64,000 nt of DNA from Acidobacteriota bacterium. GTDB lineage: Bacteria; Acidobacteriota; Terriglobia; Acidiferrales; UBA7541. Where the stretch lies: contig JABCYZ010000010.1 of assembly GCA_013289955.1 (NCBI GenBank), forward strand, positions 108,304 to 172,303, read 5' to 3'. The notes beneath the pieces were generated by a model that was not told the DNA's origin, made no database searches, and saw nothing but the letters and a program-made list of their open reading frames with translations. Position numbers and translations under genes: made by a program. Below, in pieces: positions 34,363-43,497 of this stretch (position 1 is its first letter; each line of letters opens with the position of its first letter).

Positions 34363-34680
34363 GCTCGAGGCTCCCCGAATATGTCACTTGGTACGCTAGT
34401 GCGCGGGCTTGGGGTGTGTCAAGTTTTCGGGGACGGGATTGGCAACAGAGAAGATGGAGACCAGTCCAGGTGCGATAGGTCGGCCCTGGCACCTGAGGTT
34501 TTTCACGCAATCCCGAAGAAAGCGCCGCTGCCGGTCGACCAGTCTGTAAATGCTGGCAGAACCGCGCCGGTGAATTTCCGATGCTATCCTAACCCGGTAG
34601 AGCCGGCCCACGGCGCGGATGCCTCGCGTGGCCGTAAGACTCAAAACGGTTTAGGGCATCGAAGCCCACGGAGACGACTC

Positions 34681-35487
34681 TTGGCAACGCTCACCAACAT
34701 ACCTACCGACTTGGAAGCTGTTCTCAACGATGCGTGGGAAGTGACCCGGAAGGTTCCAGGCCATCTTACGGAGAAGGAAGCCCGCTTTCTCGGGATGCTC
34801 GCAGCGTGCGTGCCGGCCAAAGGCACGATCGTAGAGATCGGCAGTTTCAAGGGACGCTCCACCGTCATGCTCGCCAAGGTCGCCTCCCGTTATGGTGGGG
34901 GGCCCGTTGTCGCCATTGATCCACATAATTCGCCCATTCTCCTGGATCACAGCGCTCATCCGGAAGCATCCTCCTACGAGGACTTTCTCGAATCCATCCG
35001 CGCCGCGGGCGTTTCCGGTCATGTGGAGTCGCGCGCTGCGTACTCGAAAGAGGTGTCGAAATCGTGGAATCGCCCGATCCGCATCCTATGGATTGACGGA
35101 GATCACAGCTACGAAGGCGCCAAGAACGATCTGGACGAATTCTTTCCCCACCTGGTGCCGCTCGGCGTGGTGGCGTTCCACGATGCCCTGAATGTGTTTC
35201 CTGGGCCGATCCGCGTGTTTGTGGAGGACGTTCTCCAATCCGATCGATTTGGACCTGCGGGATTCGTTCAATCGATCGCTTGGGCTCAGTCTCGGCCGGG
35301 AGACGGCGAGGCGTTTCGAGAGCGGCGGTCGTCGCTAGCCCGCCGCGCCTCGCGGCTCCTCCCGTTTGTCGAGAGTGGTCGTGAGCTGCGAGGAATGACG
35401 AAGAGACGTTACAAATTGAGACGCTTTCTGGTTCCGCACTCCGCGATTGAAGCCAGGGAATGGGCGTCCCTGGTGGATTCGAAGTGA
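34681..35487 (+). CDS. Class I SAM-dependent methyltransferase (Methyltransf_24 type)
   Basis: 268 residues. Motif I GTIVEIGSFKGRSTVMLAKVA near residue 44, VVAIDPHN, and the second half IRILWIDGDHSYEGAKNDLDEFFPHLVPLGVVAFHDAL typical of the TylF/CmcI-like group that methylates sugars or small molecules. The C-terminal ~60 residues are Arg-rich without known motif. The start is TTG 34681 with GGAGA 8 nt before; the frame is open far upstream to 34381, but that sequence is non-conserved in look and overlaps the promoter region of the MsbA-like operon. A lone gene between two minus-strand blocks. Confidence 0.88.
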   Translation: MATLTNIPTDLEAVLNDAWEVTRKVPGHLTEKEARFLGMLAACVPAKGTIVEIGSFKGRSTVMLAKVASRYGGGPVVAIDPHNSPILLDHSAHPEASSYEDFLESIRAAGVSGHVESRAAYSKEVSKSWNRPIRILWIDGDHSYEGAKNDLDEFFPHLVPLGVVAFHDALNVFPGPIRVFVEDVLQSDRFGPAGFVQSIAWAQSRPGDGEAFRERRSSLARRASRLLPFVESGRELRGMTKRRYKLRRFLVPHSAIEAREWASLVDSK

Positions 35488-35569
35488 GTCCGCGCGTCTA
35501 GTTTCGACAGCGGTGAACCGTCAAGACCGGTTGACCCGCTTGGTTCTGCAGCAGAGCCCGGACAAAAGT

Positions 35570-36445
35570 CTATTTCTCAATATCACGGTGAGTGACTTTC
35601 GCGGAGAAGCTGCGCTTGGCCAGCGATTTCTTGATTTCTTCGCTGAGCATGACGGAGCGGTGTTTGCCGCCCGTGCAGCCGATGGAGATGGTCAAGTAAC
35701 TTTTGCCTTCGCTGATGTAGTGCGGGATCAGGTAGGTGAGGAGGCTTTCGATGCGGCGGAGAAATTCGCCGCTTTGCGGGAACGAGCGAATGTACTTCCG
35801 GACTTTGGGATCTTTGCCGGTGTAGCGGCGCAGGGCGGGGACGAAGTGTGGGTTGGGCAGAAAGCGCACGTCGAAAACGAGGTCGGAGTCCGTGGGGACG
35901 CCGTATTTGTAGCCGAAGCTGACGACGGAGACCAGCATGGGGCGATGGTCGGGATTCTTGAAGCGCTCGGTAACAAAGTGACGGAGTTCGTGGACGTTGA
36001 ACTGCGTGGAGTCGATCACCACATCGGCTAGCTTGCGGATGGGTTCCATCAGCGTGCGCTCATGGCGCAGGCTCTCGCGAACGGACAGAGCCTTCCCGAG
36101 AGGATGAGGACGGCGCGTCTCGCTATACCGGCGGAGCAGCGCGTCATCGCTGGCATCGATGAAGACCAGCGTGATGGGATGATCCTTCCTGAGGTGCTTC
36201 AGCAGGGCGGGGAGCTTTTCGAGTTGCGCGCCTTCGCGGGCATCGACCAGCAGGGCGGCGCGGGCAAAGTCTCCCTCGCCGGCGGCGTGCAATTCCGCAA
36301 AAATGGGCATCAGCTCGACGGGAAGGTTGTCGACACAGTAGAAGCCCATGTCTTCGAAGGCGCGGAGGACGGTGCTTTTTCCGGAGCCAGAAACCCCGGT
36401 GAGGATAACGAGGTGTCGCGCGTCGTGTCGTTTCGGCTGCTTCAC
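35570..36445 (-). CDS. rapZ: RNase adapter protein RapZ
   Basis: 291 residues. N-terminal P-loop GVSGSGKSTVLRAFEDMGFYCVDNLPVEL near residue 17 and a C-terminal domain with FGYKYGVPTDSDLVFDVRFLPNP and TISIGCTGGKHRSVMLSEEI, the two RapZ hallmarks. In E. coli it guides RNase E to the GlmZ small RNA, so controlling glucosamine-6-phosphate synthase and envelope precursor supply; elsewhere the family binds nucleotides with less known roles. It follows rpoN by 13 bp and is the last gene of the lpt-rpoN block. Confidence 0.95.
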   Translation of the reverse strand: MKQPKRHDARHLVILTGVSGSGKSTVLRAFEDMGFYCVDNLPVELMPIFAELHAAGEGDFARAALLVDAREGAQLEKLPALLKHLRKDHPITLVFIDASDDALLRRYSETRRPHPLGKALSVRESLRHERTLMEPIRKLADVVIDSTQFNVHELRHFVTERFKNPDHRPMLVSVVSFGYKYGVPTDSDLVFDVRFLPNPHFVPALRRYTGKDPKVRKYIRSFPQSGEFLRRIESLLTYLIPHYISEGKSYLTISIGCTGGKHRSVMLSEEIKKSLAKRSFSAKVTHRDIEK

Positions 36446-36458
36446 GTGAGGCGGGCGC

Positions 36459-37901
36459 TCAGCTCTTCACCCGGCGCTGGTGAGTGCTGGGGATGCGCAT
36501 GTCTTCGCGGTACTTGGCAACGGTGCGGCGGGTAACGTGGATGCCCGCATCGTCTAGTTTTTTGGCAATTTGTTCGTCGGTGAGCGGCTTAGAAGTGTCT
36601 TCTTCTTCAATCATTTTTTTGACGAGGCGCTTAAGGGTGAGCAGCGACATTGCGCCGCCCTCTGGGCCGTTCACGGACTCGCTGAAGAAAGAGCGCAGCT
36701 CGAGAACACCTTGCGATGTATGCGCGTACTTGCTGGCGACCGCGCGGCTGACCGTGGAAGGGTGGACGCCAACTTCTTCGGCGACTTCCTTGATCATCAT
36801 GGGCTTGAGGGCGTCCGGACCGTGGCTGAGATATTCGCCTTGGCGGGCGATGATGGATTGGCAGACGCGCAGGATGGTGTGCTTGCGCTGCTCGATATTT
36901 TTCATCAGCTGGATGGCGGCCGTGAAGCGTTCCTTCACGTAGTTGCGAACGTCGCGGTCCGCGGCATCGCGCGCCAGCAGACGCCGGTACGTGGGACTGA
37001 GGCGCAGCTGCGGCATGTCGTCTTCGTTCAAGAAAACTTGCCACGTGTCATCCACTTTGCGGAAATAAACGTCGGGCTCGACCAGACGCGGCTCGGTTTT
37101 GTTGTAGCGCAGGCCAGGTCTCGGATCGAGCTTCTTGATGACCTCGAGCGAGCGTTTGACGACTTCCAGAGGACGGTTCAGAGCCCGGGCAATTTCCTTC
37201 AGCTGGTTGGACTGCACTTGTTTCAGGTGTTCGGAAACGATTTGCTGGGCAAGCGTATTCGTCGGATCGAAGGCTTTCAGCTGCAAGAGCAGGCATTCCC
37301 GCAAGTCGCGGGCGCCGACGCCAATGGGATCGAAATCCTGGACCACAGCCAAGGCGTCATCGAGATCATCCTGAGTAAATTTGCCACTCTGTACGAGTTC
37401 TTCGGTCGAAGCCGTCAAGTACCCGTTCTCGTCGAGGTTGCCGATGATGCTCTCGGCGAGCTCCGTGACTGCCTCGGAGCAGATGGTCATGCTCAGCTGC
37501 CAGGCGAGATGGTCGGTAAGGCCGCTGGGGGAGGAAAGGAACTTTTCAAAGGAGGGGCGCTCGGAGACTTCTCTTTCCTGGGATTGGCCTCCGTCGCCGC
37601 CGGTGTCGAGATACTGGTTGAAAAAACTGCCAACATCGAACTCGTCGAAAGGATTGGCTTCGGGCTTCTCAGGGAGCTTCTCGGTTTCGGCTTTCAGGAA
37701 GGTTTCGTCGCTATAGTTGTCGCTCTGCGTGGCTTCTTCGCTGAGCTCTTCGAGAACGGGGTTGGCGATCATCTCCTGGTTGATCATCTCCCGCAATTCC
37801 AGGCGATTCAGCGCGAGGACACTCACCATTTGCACGAGCCCGGGCGTCAGAATCTGCTTCTGCGCCACTCGTAGGTTGAGCTTGAGTCCCTGCCAGGCCA
37901 T
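36459..37901 (-). CDS. rpoN: RNA polymerase sigma-54 factor
   Basis: 480 residues. Region I at the N-terminus (LKLNLRVAQKQILTPGLVQMVSVLALNRLELREMINQEM), a variable acidic Region II, core-binding domain from ~110, and the DNA-binding C-terminus with an HTH (MIKEVAEEVGVHPSTVSRAVASKYA) and the diagnostic RpoN box ARRTVAKYRE-like segment (VTRRTVAKYREDM) near residue 465. Directs transcription from -24/-12 promoters with AAA+ activators. Downstream of lptB by 42 bp and upstream of rapZ; hpf and ptsN genes are absent between them. Confidence 0.97.
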   Translation of the reverse strand: MAWQGLKLNLRVAQKQILTPGLVQMVSVLALNRLELREMINQEMIANPVLEELSEEATQSDNYSDETFLKAETEKLPEKPEANPFDEFDVGSFFNQYLDTGGDGGQSQEREVSERPSFEKFLSSPSGLTDHLAWQLSMTICSEAVTELAESIIGNLDENGYLTASTEELVQSGKFTQDDLDDALAVVQDFDPIGVGARDLRECLLLQLKAFDPTNTLAQQIVSEHLKQVQSNQLKEIARALNRPLEVVKRSLEVIKKLDPRPGLRYNKTEPRLVEPDVYFRKVDDTWQVFLNEDDMPQLRLSPTYRRLLARDAADRDVRNYVKERFTAAIQLMKNIEQRKHTILRVCQSIIARQGEYLSHGPDALKPMMIKEVAEEVGVHPSTVSRAVASKYAHTSQGVLELRSFFSESVNGPEGGAMSLLTLKRLVKKMIEEEDTSKPLTDEQIAKKLDDAGIHVTRRTVAKYREDMRIPSTHQRRVKS

Positions 37902-37943
37902 GATCGGTTCCGATTATCCCTCTAAAGTCCCCAAGTAAGAGTC

Positions 37944-38669
37944 TTAGTTCAGGCGGAAATGATCGCCCAGGTAAACCCGGCGCACTTCCGCGTCCGTGCT
38001 CAGCTCAAGCGGAGTGCCCTTAGCCATTATCTTGCCATGATTTACGATGTATGCGCGGTCCGTCACGTTGAGTGTTTCCCTGACGTTATGGTCCGTGATC
38101 AGGATGCCGATGCCGGAACGGCTGAGGCCCCGGATGATCTCCTGCAGGTCCTTTACGGTTAGAGGGTCGATGCCGGAAAAAGGTTCGTCGAGAAGGATAA
38201 AAGAGGGCTGCAACGTGAGCGAGCGGGCGATCTCCAGGCGGCGGCGTTCTCCGCCAGAGAGCGTATAGGCCTTGCTCGTGCGTACGGTTTCGAGTCCCAT
38301 TTGAACCAGCAGCTCTTCCAGACGGTCGCGCTGCTGCTCGGGAGTGAGAGGGAGGGTCTCGAGAACAGCGAGCAGATTTTCTTCACTCGTCAGTTGGCGG
38401 AAAACCGAGGGTTCCTGCGGAAGGTAGCTGATGCCACTGCGGGCCCGGAGGTACATGGGTAGGTCGGTGATTTCGCCGCCGTTCAGGAGAACGTGGCCGG
38501 AGTCTGGCCGTGCAAGACCAACTAGAATATAAAATGTAGTGGTCTTACCCGCGCCGTTGGGTCCCAAGAGCCCAACAACTTCACCCTGGCCGATCTCCAG
38601 TTCAACGTCATCAACGACCTTGCGACCGCGATACGACTTGCTCAACTCAACGGCCTGGAGTTTCAGCAT
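37944..38669 (-). CDS. lptB: LPS export ABC transporter ATPase
   Basis: 241 residues, single ATPase domain: Walker [11 protein letters not shown] (~35), Q-loop region [15 protein letters not shown], signature TLSGGERRR, Walker [14 protein letters not shown], switch His [10 protein letters not shown]. The [14 protein letters not shown] and [10 protein letters not shown] ends are LptB-specific. It powers LPS extraction from the inner membrane with LptFG. Adjacent to the LptC/LptA-like gene and upstream of rpoN, the conserved arrangement. Genes for lptF/lptG are not in the window. Confidence 0.96.
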   Translation of the reverse strand: MLKLQAVELSKSYRGRKVVDDVELEIGQGEVVGLLGPNGAGKTTTFYILVGLARPDSGHVLLNGGEITDLPMYLRARSGISYLPQEPSVFRQLTSEENLLAVLETLPLTPEQQRDRLEELLVQMGLETVRTSKAYTLSGGERRRLEIARSLTLQPSFILLDEPFSGIDPLTVKDLQEIIRGLSRSGIGILITDHNVRETLNVTDRAYIVNHGKIMAKGTPLELSTDAEVRRVYLGDHFRLN

Positions 38670-38701
38670 ACCTCTTCACGAACGGCCGCTGGGCGGCCGC
38701 G

Positions 38702-41083
38702 TCATTTCTCGACTCGGTGTTTCGTCAACGTGCGCGAACCATTTTCAGAGTCGACGATGATCGTATCATCCGCTAAATAGAAGGTCAATTGACGGCCCTT
38801 GGTGGTGCCTTCGGTACTATCGTAAAGCGTGGGATCTCCTCCGGTCATGACGAACTTGCCGTCGGCGGCGGTGTATTCACCGCGTTCCGCGGTGGCGCGG
38901 CGGCCCGCTTGATCGACGATGACACCGCCCGTTCCGACGGCCCTGCTGATCTGCTGGGCTCCGGGAGTCGCGGGAGTACGGTTTGTATTGCTCCCTGACC
39001 CGCTCAGCGGAGTGTTGGCGCCGCGAGTGAAGTACAAATCCATGATGGGCGCGCGAATTTTCTGATCGGGCGACTGAACGACGACGTTCTTTTCAAGATG
39101 GGCGAGGCTGGTGAGATCGTTGTAGGTAAGCGTTCCGGAGCTCACATGCCAGAGAACGGTTTTGCCGGCCGGCGATTGTTTCGTGCCGGATTCGAGAGTC
39201 CCCGGTTGCGAAGGAGCCGGCGTCTGGGGAAATACGGCGCGAACTTTTCCGGCGGCGTTCAGTACCTTTGTTTCGCGAAGAAGTTCGATCGAGTCGGCTT
39301 CCAGAACGGAATCGCCCTGCCAGAGACGGGCGTGGCCGGTATAGACGGCACGCCCCGACTTCGAATTGCCCTGCATGGTGTCCGAGGTGATGTTGGCAGG
39401 GACCTGAGCGAGCCGCAGTGCGTTTCCATTCGGAGAAAAGTCCGTCGAGCGGACGCCGCCTTCAGCGCGGATGTCACCGCTTGTTCCGGTGAAGAAAATG
39501 CGCGGAGCCTGTGTCTCGGTAGTCGCGTCACGAGCGACGGCGTGCCCTGTCAAAGCCGCCGTCTGCCCGGCGTGGAGGAACGTGGCGTGATCCGCCTGCG
39601 CGTTGCGCTCCGCTTCTCTCAGCTTTACGTCACCTTGCAAATCCATTTGTGACCAGCCGCCGGAGGCAAGAAGCTCGGCGACTCCGCTCTTGGCCGTGGC
39701 GGTCTGGAGTTGGTGGCCGGCCAGGGCGCGCTCCGTTTGAACGTTGCCGGTGGCATCCAGCTGCTTGGGCTTGCCCTCTTCTCCAAACCCCAACTGCAGC
39801 TTGTCGGCCTCTAACTTCGTGCGTGTAGGGGCAGCGTTGGGCTGCGCCGCGGCGTCGGTCCACTCCATGCTTCCCGCCGTGAGCGTCTCGGCTCTCGAGG
39901 GCTTGGCAGGTTGGCCTTCCTTTCCTTCGCTGAACTCCATCTGAAGGGCGCCCGTCTGGAGGACACGCGTGTCACTGTTTTTGGCCATGCGCGTTTTTAG
40001 AAAAACCCCGCCGTTGAGATTCATTTCCTTTGCGCGATTTGCGCGTGGCCAGAAATCCAGCGAGCCTCTATCCGCGTGGACTTCATCCTCTTCCTCTCGG
40101 CCATGACGCACGCCGTGCACGCTGCCTGCCCCGTCGACTCGACTGACCCACCCTTCCGGAGCGAGGAGTGCGGTCATTTTGTCCGCGTCGATGACCATCA
40201 CGTCGGCGCCGCTCTCTGAGGTCAGTTCCGGGGGCTTGCCGATCGAGCCGGGAATAGCTACAAGCCTCCGTGCGCGAAATACGGAATCCAGTTCGAGCGT
40301 GAACTCTCCGGCAGTCAATCGGGAGTCCGTCGAAACGGCTTCTGCCGGGCCGAGGACGTGAAGCAATCTCGCGTCGCGGCCGAAGTCGAGACTGCTGCCT
40401 GTAACCAGAACCTCTTCTGCTGTCGCTGGTTTCGAGGGTTTTTTTCCGGTGTCCTTTTTCGCGGGGGGCTGGAGCTTCAGCCGGACGTTCTGCAGCAGCC
40501 GGAGTGTGCCCTCCTCCGAGTTGTATTCCGCTCCCAATGCATCGCCGCTCCCGCTGGGAAATGTAAACGTCACGGGCTGGTCTGTTTTTGCGGCGCCAGT
40601 GCCCTGATCGAAATTCACGCCGCGGGTCTCCACATGCACAATCTGGGGCTGTATGGAGTGATCTTTTGCGCTGCGGGCCGCGTCTGCCGCACTCTCTAGA
40701 GCGATCTGCACCTCGCCGCTGCACGTGACGCCGCCGCTGCCTTTGCTGTACTGGCAGCTTCGCGTGTGAATCGTGTCGTGCCGGTCCCCGGCTTTTCCAA
40801 AAATCGTGACGATGACGTTTTCGAGCAAACTCGCGTTCTGGTCCTTGAAATCGGTCGACTTCGACGCTTCGACGGTGAAAATCTTGCGTGGTCCATCCAT
40901 CTTCGAGAACGTCAGTCCACTGGATTGCTTCTCCACATTCTCAGGCGCCGGCGCAGGCGCCGCTTTCCGTTCGATGATTCTTTGCCAGCCGCGCTTCAGA
41001 TAGACGCCCGCCGTCAGACAGGCCAGCAGCAGCGCTACAGCCGCGGACCAGCGCGCATATCGCGCCGCTTCGCTTCTTCGCAT
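38702..41083 (-). CDS. LptC/LptA-like LPS transport protein, single large polypeptide
   Basis: 793 residues. N-terminal membrane anchor (YARWSAAVALLLACLTAGVYL, 9-29) followed by an LptC-type domain (EASKSTDFKDQNASLLENVIVTIFG..., ~70-130). It is then a long series of beta-jellyroll OstA/LptA-like units, seen as repeated GDVKL..AER..ADHATFLHAGQTAALTGHAVARD and VYTGHARLWQGDSVLEADSIELL segments, ending with TAERGEYTAADGKFVMTGGDPTLYDS. This suggests that a membrane-anchored LptC and periplasmic LptA bridge are combined in one chain. It precedes lptB by 32 bp. The exact number of LptA units is uncertain by eye. Confidence 0.88.
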   Translation of the reverse strand: MRRSEAARYARWSAAVALLLACLTAGVYLKRGWQRIIERKAAPAPAPENVEKQSSGLTFSKMDGPRKIFTVEASKSTDFKDQNASLLENVIVTIFGKAGDRHDTIHTRSCQYSKGSGGVTCSGEVQIALESAADAARSAKDHSIQPQIVHVETRGVNFDQGTGAAKTDQPVTFTFPSGSGDALGAEYNSEEGTLRLLQNVRLKLQPPAKKDTGKKPSKPATAEEVLVTGSSLDFGRDARLLHVLGPAEAVSTDSRLTAGEFTLELDSVFRARRLVAIPGSIGKPPELTSESGADVMVIDADKMTALLAPEGWVSRVDGAGSVHGVRHGREEEDEVHADRGSLDFWPRANRAKEMNLNGGVFLKTRMAKNSDTRVLQTGALQMEFSEGKEGQPAKPSRAETLTAGSMEWTDAAAQPNAAPTRTKLEADKLQLGFGEEGKPKQLDATGNVQTERALAGHQLQTATAKSGVAELLASGGWSQMDLQGDVKLREAERNAQADHATFLHAGQTAALTGHAVARDATTETQAPRIFFTGTSGDIRAEGGVRSTDFSPNGNALRLAQVPANITSDTMQGNSKSGRAVYTGHARLWQGDSVLEADSIELLRETKVLNAAGKVRAVFPQTPAPSQPGTLESGTKQSPAGKTVLWHVSSGTLTYNDLTSLAHLEKNVVVQSPDQKIRAPIMDLYFTRGANTPLSGSGSNTNRTPATPGAQQISRAVGTGGVIVDQAGRRATAERGEYTAADGKFVMTGGDPTLYDSTEGTTKGRQLTFYLADDTIIVDSENGSRTLTKHRVEK

Positions 41084-41151
41084 AGGTTCAGTTAAGCAAA
41101 ATTCCGAGGGACTGTATAGAAGGCGGGGAAAGCGGGAAGGGGTCGAAAAAT

Positions 41152-42276
41152 CTAGCCGGCGGATTCGGCAGTCGCTGCCGTCGTGTCCGGCAGGATCCCG
41201 ATGTTTGCCGCAGCCACGCTGTCGCGGTTCGTATTTTTCACCAGATACATGGCTTCATCGGCGAGGTGCAAGAGGCCCTCTTTCGTGCGCGAATCCGTGG
41301 GATAGGAGGCGACTCCGAGGCTCGGTGTGACACGGATGCCCAGCCCATCCTCATCGAGCCAGCGAGTTTCACGGATGAGTTTATGGAGGCGGCGCGCGAC
41401 GTTGAGCGCATTATCTTTGGCGGTCTGCGGCAGGAGAATCACAAATTCGTCGCCGCCATACCGGAACGCAAAATCAATCAGGCGGCAATGAGCTTTGAGC
41501 GCATTGCCAATTTCCGCGAGCAGGCGCGAGCCGACCAGATGCCCGTGGGTATCGTTCACCTGCTTGAAATGGTCCAGGTCGATGAAAACCAGAGAAAATT
41601 GATAGTTGTAGCGTTGCGAACGGTAGATTTCCGTTTCCAGGATGAAGCCCATGTGCCGGGCGTTGTAGAGACTGGTGCAATCGTCGGTGATGGTCAGTTC
41701 GTGAATTCGTTTCACGTGACGGGCGTTTTCGAGTGCGATTGCGGCAAAGTCGGAAAGAGCTTCGAGCAGCTTGAGGTCGCGCTCGTCGAACCCCTCCGGG
41801 CCGAGGCAATTGATCAGTTCGATGACCCCCAAGCAGGTGTCGCGGAATTTCACGGGCACGGCGACGATGGATTGCGTCTCCGTCTTGGTCTTCTCGTCTA
41901 CCTGAGAGAAAAATCGAGTGTCTTTCGAAGTGTCGGCAACCACGACGGTTTCGCCGTGCTGGGCCACCCAGCCGGCGATTCCCTGCCCAACCTTGATGCG
42001 AACGTCTTTCAGGGCTTGAGAAGCTTTGCCGACCGCCAGCTCGAAATAGAGTTCTTGCTTCGTTTCATCCAGCAGGAGCAAAGACCAGTTGTCCGGACGA
42101 AGGAACTCGTCGATTTTCTCCATGATCGTGCGGAGAACCTGGTCGAGCTGCAGCGAAGAAGTCAGCGCCTTCCCCAACTCCTGGAAGATGGCGACTTCGC
42201 CGGCTTCGCGTTGTTCAGCGGAAACCGCGGGATTGCGGCGGCGTTCCACGGCTGGAAACTGCTTTACTTCGTCCAC
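41152..42276 (-). CDS. GAF-GGDEF diguanylate cyclase
   Basis: 374 residues. Residues ~30-195 form a GAF sensor domain (ELGKALTSSLQLDQVLRTIMEKIDEFLRPDNWSLLLLDE...). Residues ~205-355 are a GGDEF domain with an intact active site RYGGDEFVILL and an I-site RLID five residues upstream, indicating c-di-GMP product inhibition. It makes c-di-GMP from two GTP. Two PilZ proteins elsewhere in the window are possible receptors (inference). GTG 42276. It lies 68 bp before the LptC/LptA-like gene, on the same strand, so partial cotranscription is possible. Confidence 0.94.
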   Translation of the reverse strand: MDEVKQFPAVERRRNPAVSAEQREAGEVAIFQELGKALTSSLQLDQVLRTIMEKIDEFLRPDNWSLLLLDETKQELYFELAVGKASQALKDVRIKVGQGIAGWVAQHGETVVVADTSKDTRFFSQVDEKTKTETQSIVAVPVKFRDTCLGVIELINCLGPEGFDERDLKLLEALSDFAAIALENARHVKRIHELTITDDCTSLYNARHMGFILETEIYRSQRYNYQFSLVFIDLDHFKQVNDTHGHLVGSRLLAEIGNALKAHCRLIDFAFRYGGDEFVILLPQTAKDNALNVARRLHKLIRETRWLDEDGLGIRVTPSLGVASYPTDSRTKEGLLHLADEAMYLVKNTNRDSVAAANIGILPDTTAATAESAG

Positions 42277-42487
42277 GCTCGGTTGATCCCCGCTTTGAAA
42301 GTTTTACAGGCCCGACCATTTCCGCCGCGGAAGACAACACCACGAGCGCGATTCGGGGCTGGTCCTCGAATCTTTGCCAGTATAGGCGCGTCGTAAAAAA
42401 GGGTGCAAGAATCTCGTGGTACAGGCGTGGCTATCTTGCCATCGGCTGGTTCGGAACGTACCAGCAACTCGCGGCGTCACCGAGGAT

Positions 42488-43033
42488 TCATCGAACAAAC
42501 GTGCTGTGGGCTCCTTCGCGCAAGACTAGACAGCCGGAAAGCATATCGTGGAGTGCCCGCTTGCCGGGCGCCAGGCCGACAAAGAGGCAGTCGATCAGGA
42601 AATAGTAGCCGCCCAGGACGGGGACGTGCGCCAGCAAACGTCCGCCACAGAAACGCAAACTCGCTCGCCAGAAATCGACGGGCTTGCCAGCAGCGTCGGC
42701 GACGTACAGCCCCAAGAGCCGCTTGCCAAGAGTCGCGTGCCAACGCGAACTTTCCGAAAGCGCAAAGTACAGCCAACTTTCCCCGGCGAAAAAACAGGCA
42801 CAGAGAAACAGGAACGTCGGGCCCCACTCTGTGAGCGTCTGGTTGAGAGGCGTTCCCGCGCGGTGATTGAAGAATGGATTCGAGATGCCCATAAGGGCGG
42901 CTGAAAAGGAGACAAAGATCGCGAACGGAACGACGAGAAGAATCAGATCTATGATTGCGGCAATTGAGCGAATCCAAAACCCTGCGCGGGGTAACGGGAG
43001 AGCTGCCATCGGGCTAGAGAGAGGAGTTGCCAT
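42488..43033 (-). CDS. RDD-family membrane protein
   Basis: 181 residues with three or four hydrophobic helices. The RDD signature region is seen as GFWIRSIAAIIDLILLVVPFAIFV, then ATLGKRLLGLYVADAAGKPVDFWRASLRFCGGRLLAHVPVLGGYYFLIDCLFVGLAPGKRALHDMLSGCLVL, the family's conserved C-terminal half. Function of RDD proteins is poorly defined (some act as Na+/H+ antiporters). ATG 43033. A second RDD gene lies at 48438-49064; both end with a similar DM..GCLVLR stretch and are probably distant paralogs. Confidence 0.9.
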   Translation of the reverse strand: MATPLSSPMAALPLPRAGFWIRSIAAIIDLILLVVPFAIFVSFSAALMGISNPFFNHRAGTPLNQTLTEWGPTFLFLCACFFAGESWLYFALSESSRWHATLGKRLLGLYVADAAGKPVDFWRASLRFCGGRLLAHVPVLGGYYFLIDCLFVGLAPGKRALHDMLSGCLVLREGAHSTFVR

Positions 43034-43497
43034 CTGTTCTCTGGGGGTCCGTTTCCCTACCTCACGATCGCGGCAGGCACGGGCAAGGCCGATTGGCTCC
43101 TGGCAGCCAAAACCAAGGTATACATCATTCCTAGGTTAGAATCGCGGCAACGGAGAATAAAGCACATTCCGGCGGTGCTCCCTGAGTGGGGGTGCTGTCC
43201 CGGTAGGAGGAGGAGCAGAAAGACCTCATTGGCCGCTTCCGTGCAATTACCGTTGTTTGACACTGCCGCGCGACACCGCCTATAGTTTCCTCCTGGGGAT
43301 TTTTTTGCCTTCCGCGGATATCATTGAGGTCGCGCGCGGGTGAACCATCTCACGGCCACACCTGACCTGCCTGATAGCGGTCATCCACATAAAAAGGGCA
43401 GAGAAAAGGCGCCCACGGCAGCCGGAGAGTTTCTGATCGCGAACGAGTTTGATCGCTCCGCTGCCCCGAGTGTATCGGCGAGGATAGGTTTGGATTG
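43034..43497. other. Noncoding region with the RodZ-like promoter and a long leader
   Basis: 464 bp without a supportable gene. A strong promoter is at 43257-43286. The leader from there to the RodZ-like start is about 205 nt, has a T-run (TTTTTTT near 43300) and purine-rich stretches. No riboswitch is recognised. Confidence 0.5.
43257..43286 (+). promoter_or_regulatory. Sigma-70 promoter of the RodZ-like operon
   Basis: TTGACA (43257-43262), 18-bp spacer, TATAGT (43281-43286). Predicted transcription start near 43293, about 205 nt before the first gene. Confidence 0.75.

Noticed and set aside
34381..34680. 100-codon N-terminal extension of the methyltransferase
   Set aside because: No signal peptide or domain, and a ribosome-binding site plus TTG at 34681 starts directly at the conserved fold; the upstream DNA must also hold the MsbA-like operon promoter.
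36570..37874. 434-codon plus-strand frame opposite rpoN
   Set aside because: Antisense shadow of a definite sigma-54 gene; composition is that of reverse-complemented coding DNA.
43034..43260. Possible structured RNA or tRNA in the gap before the RodZ-like gene
   Set aside because: No T-loop/anticodon arrangement or known riboswitch core is visible; only GC-rich segments without clear pairing.
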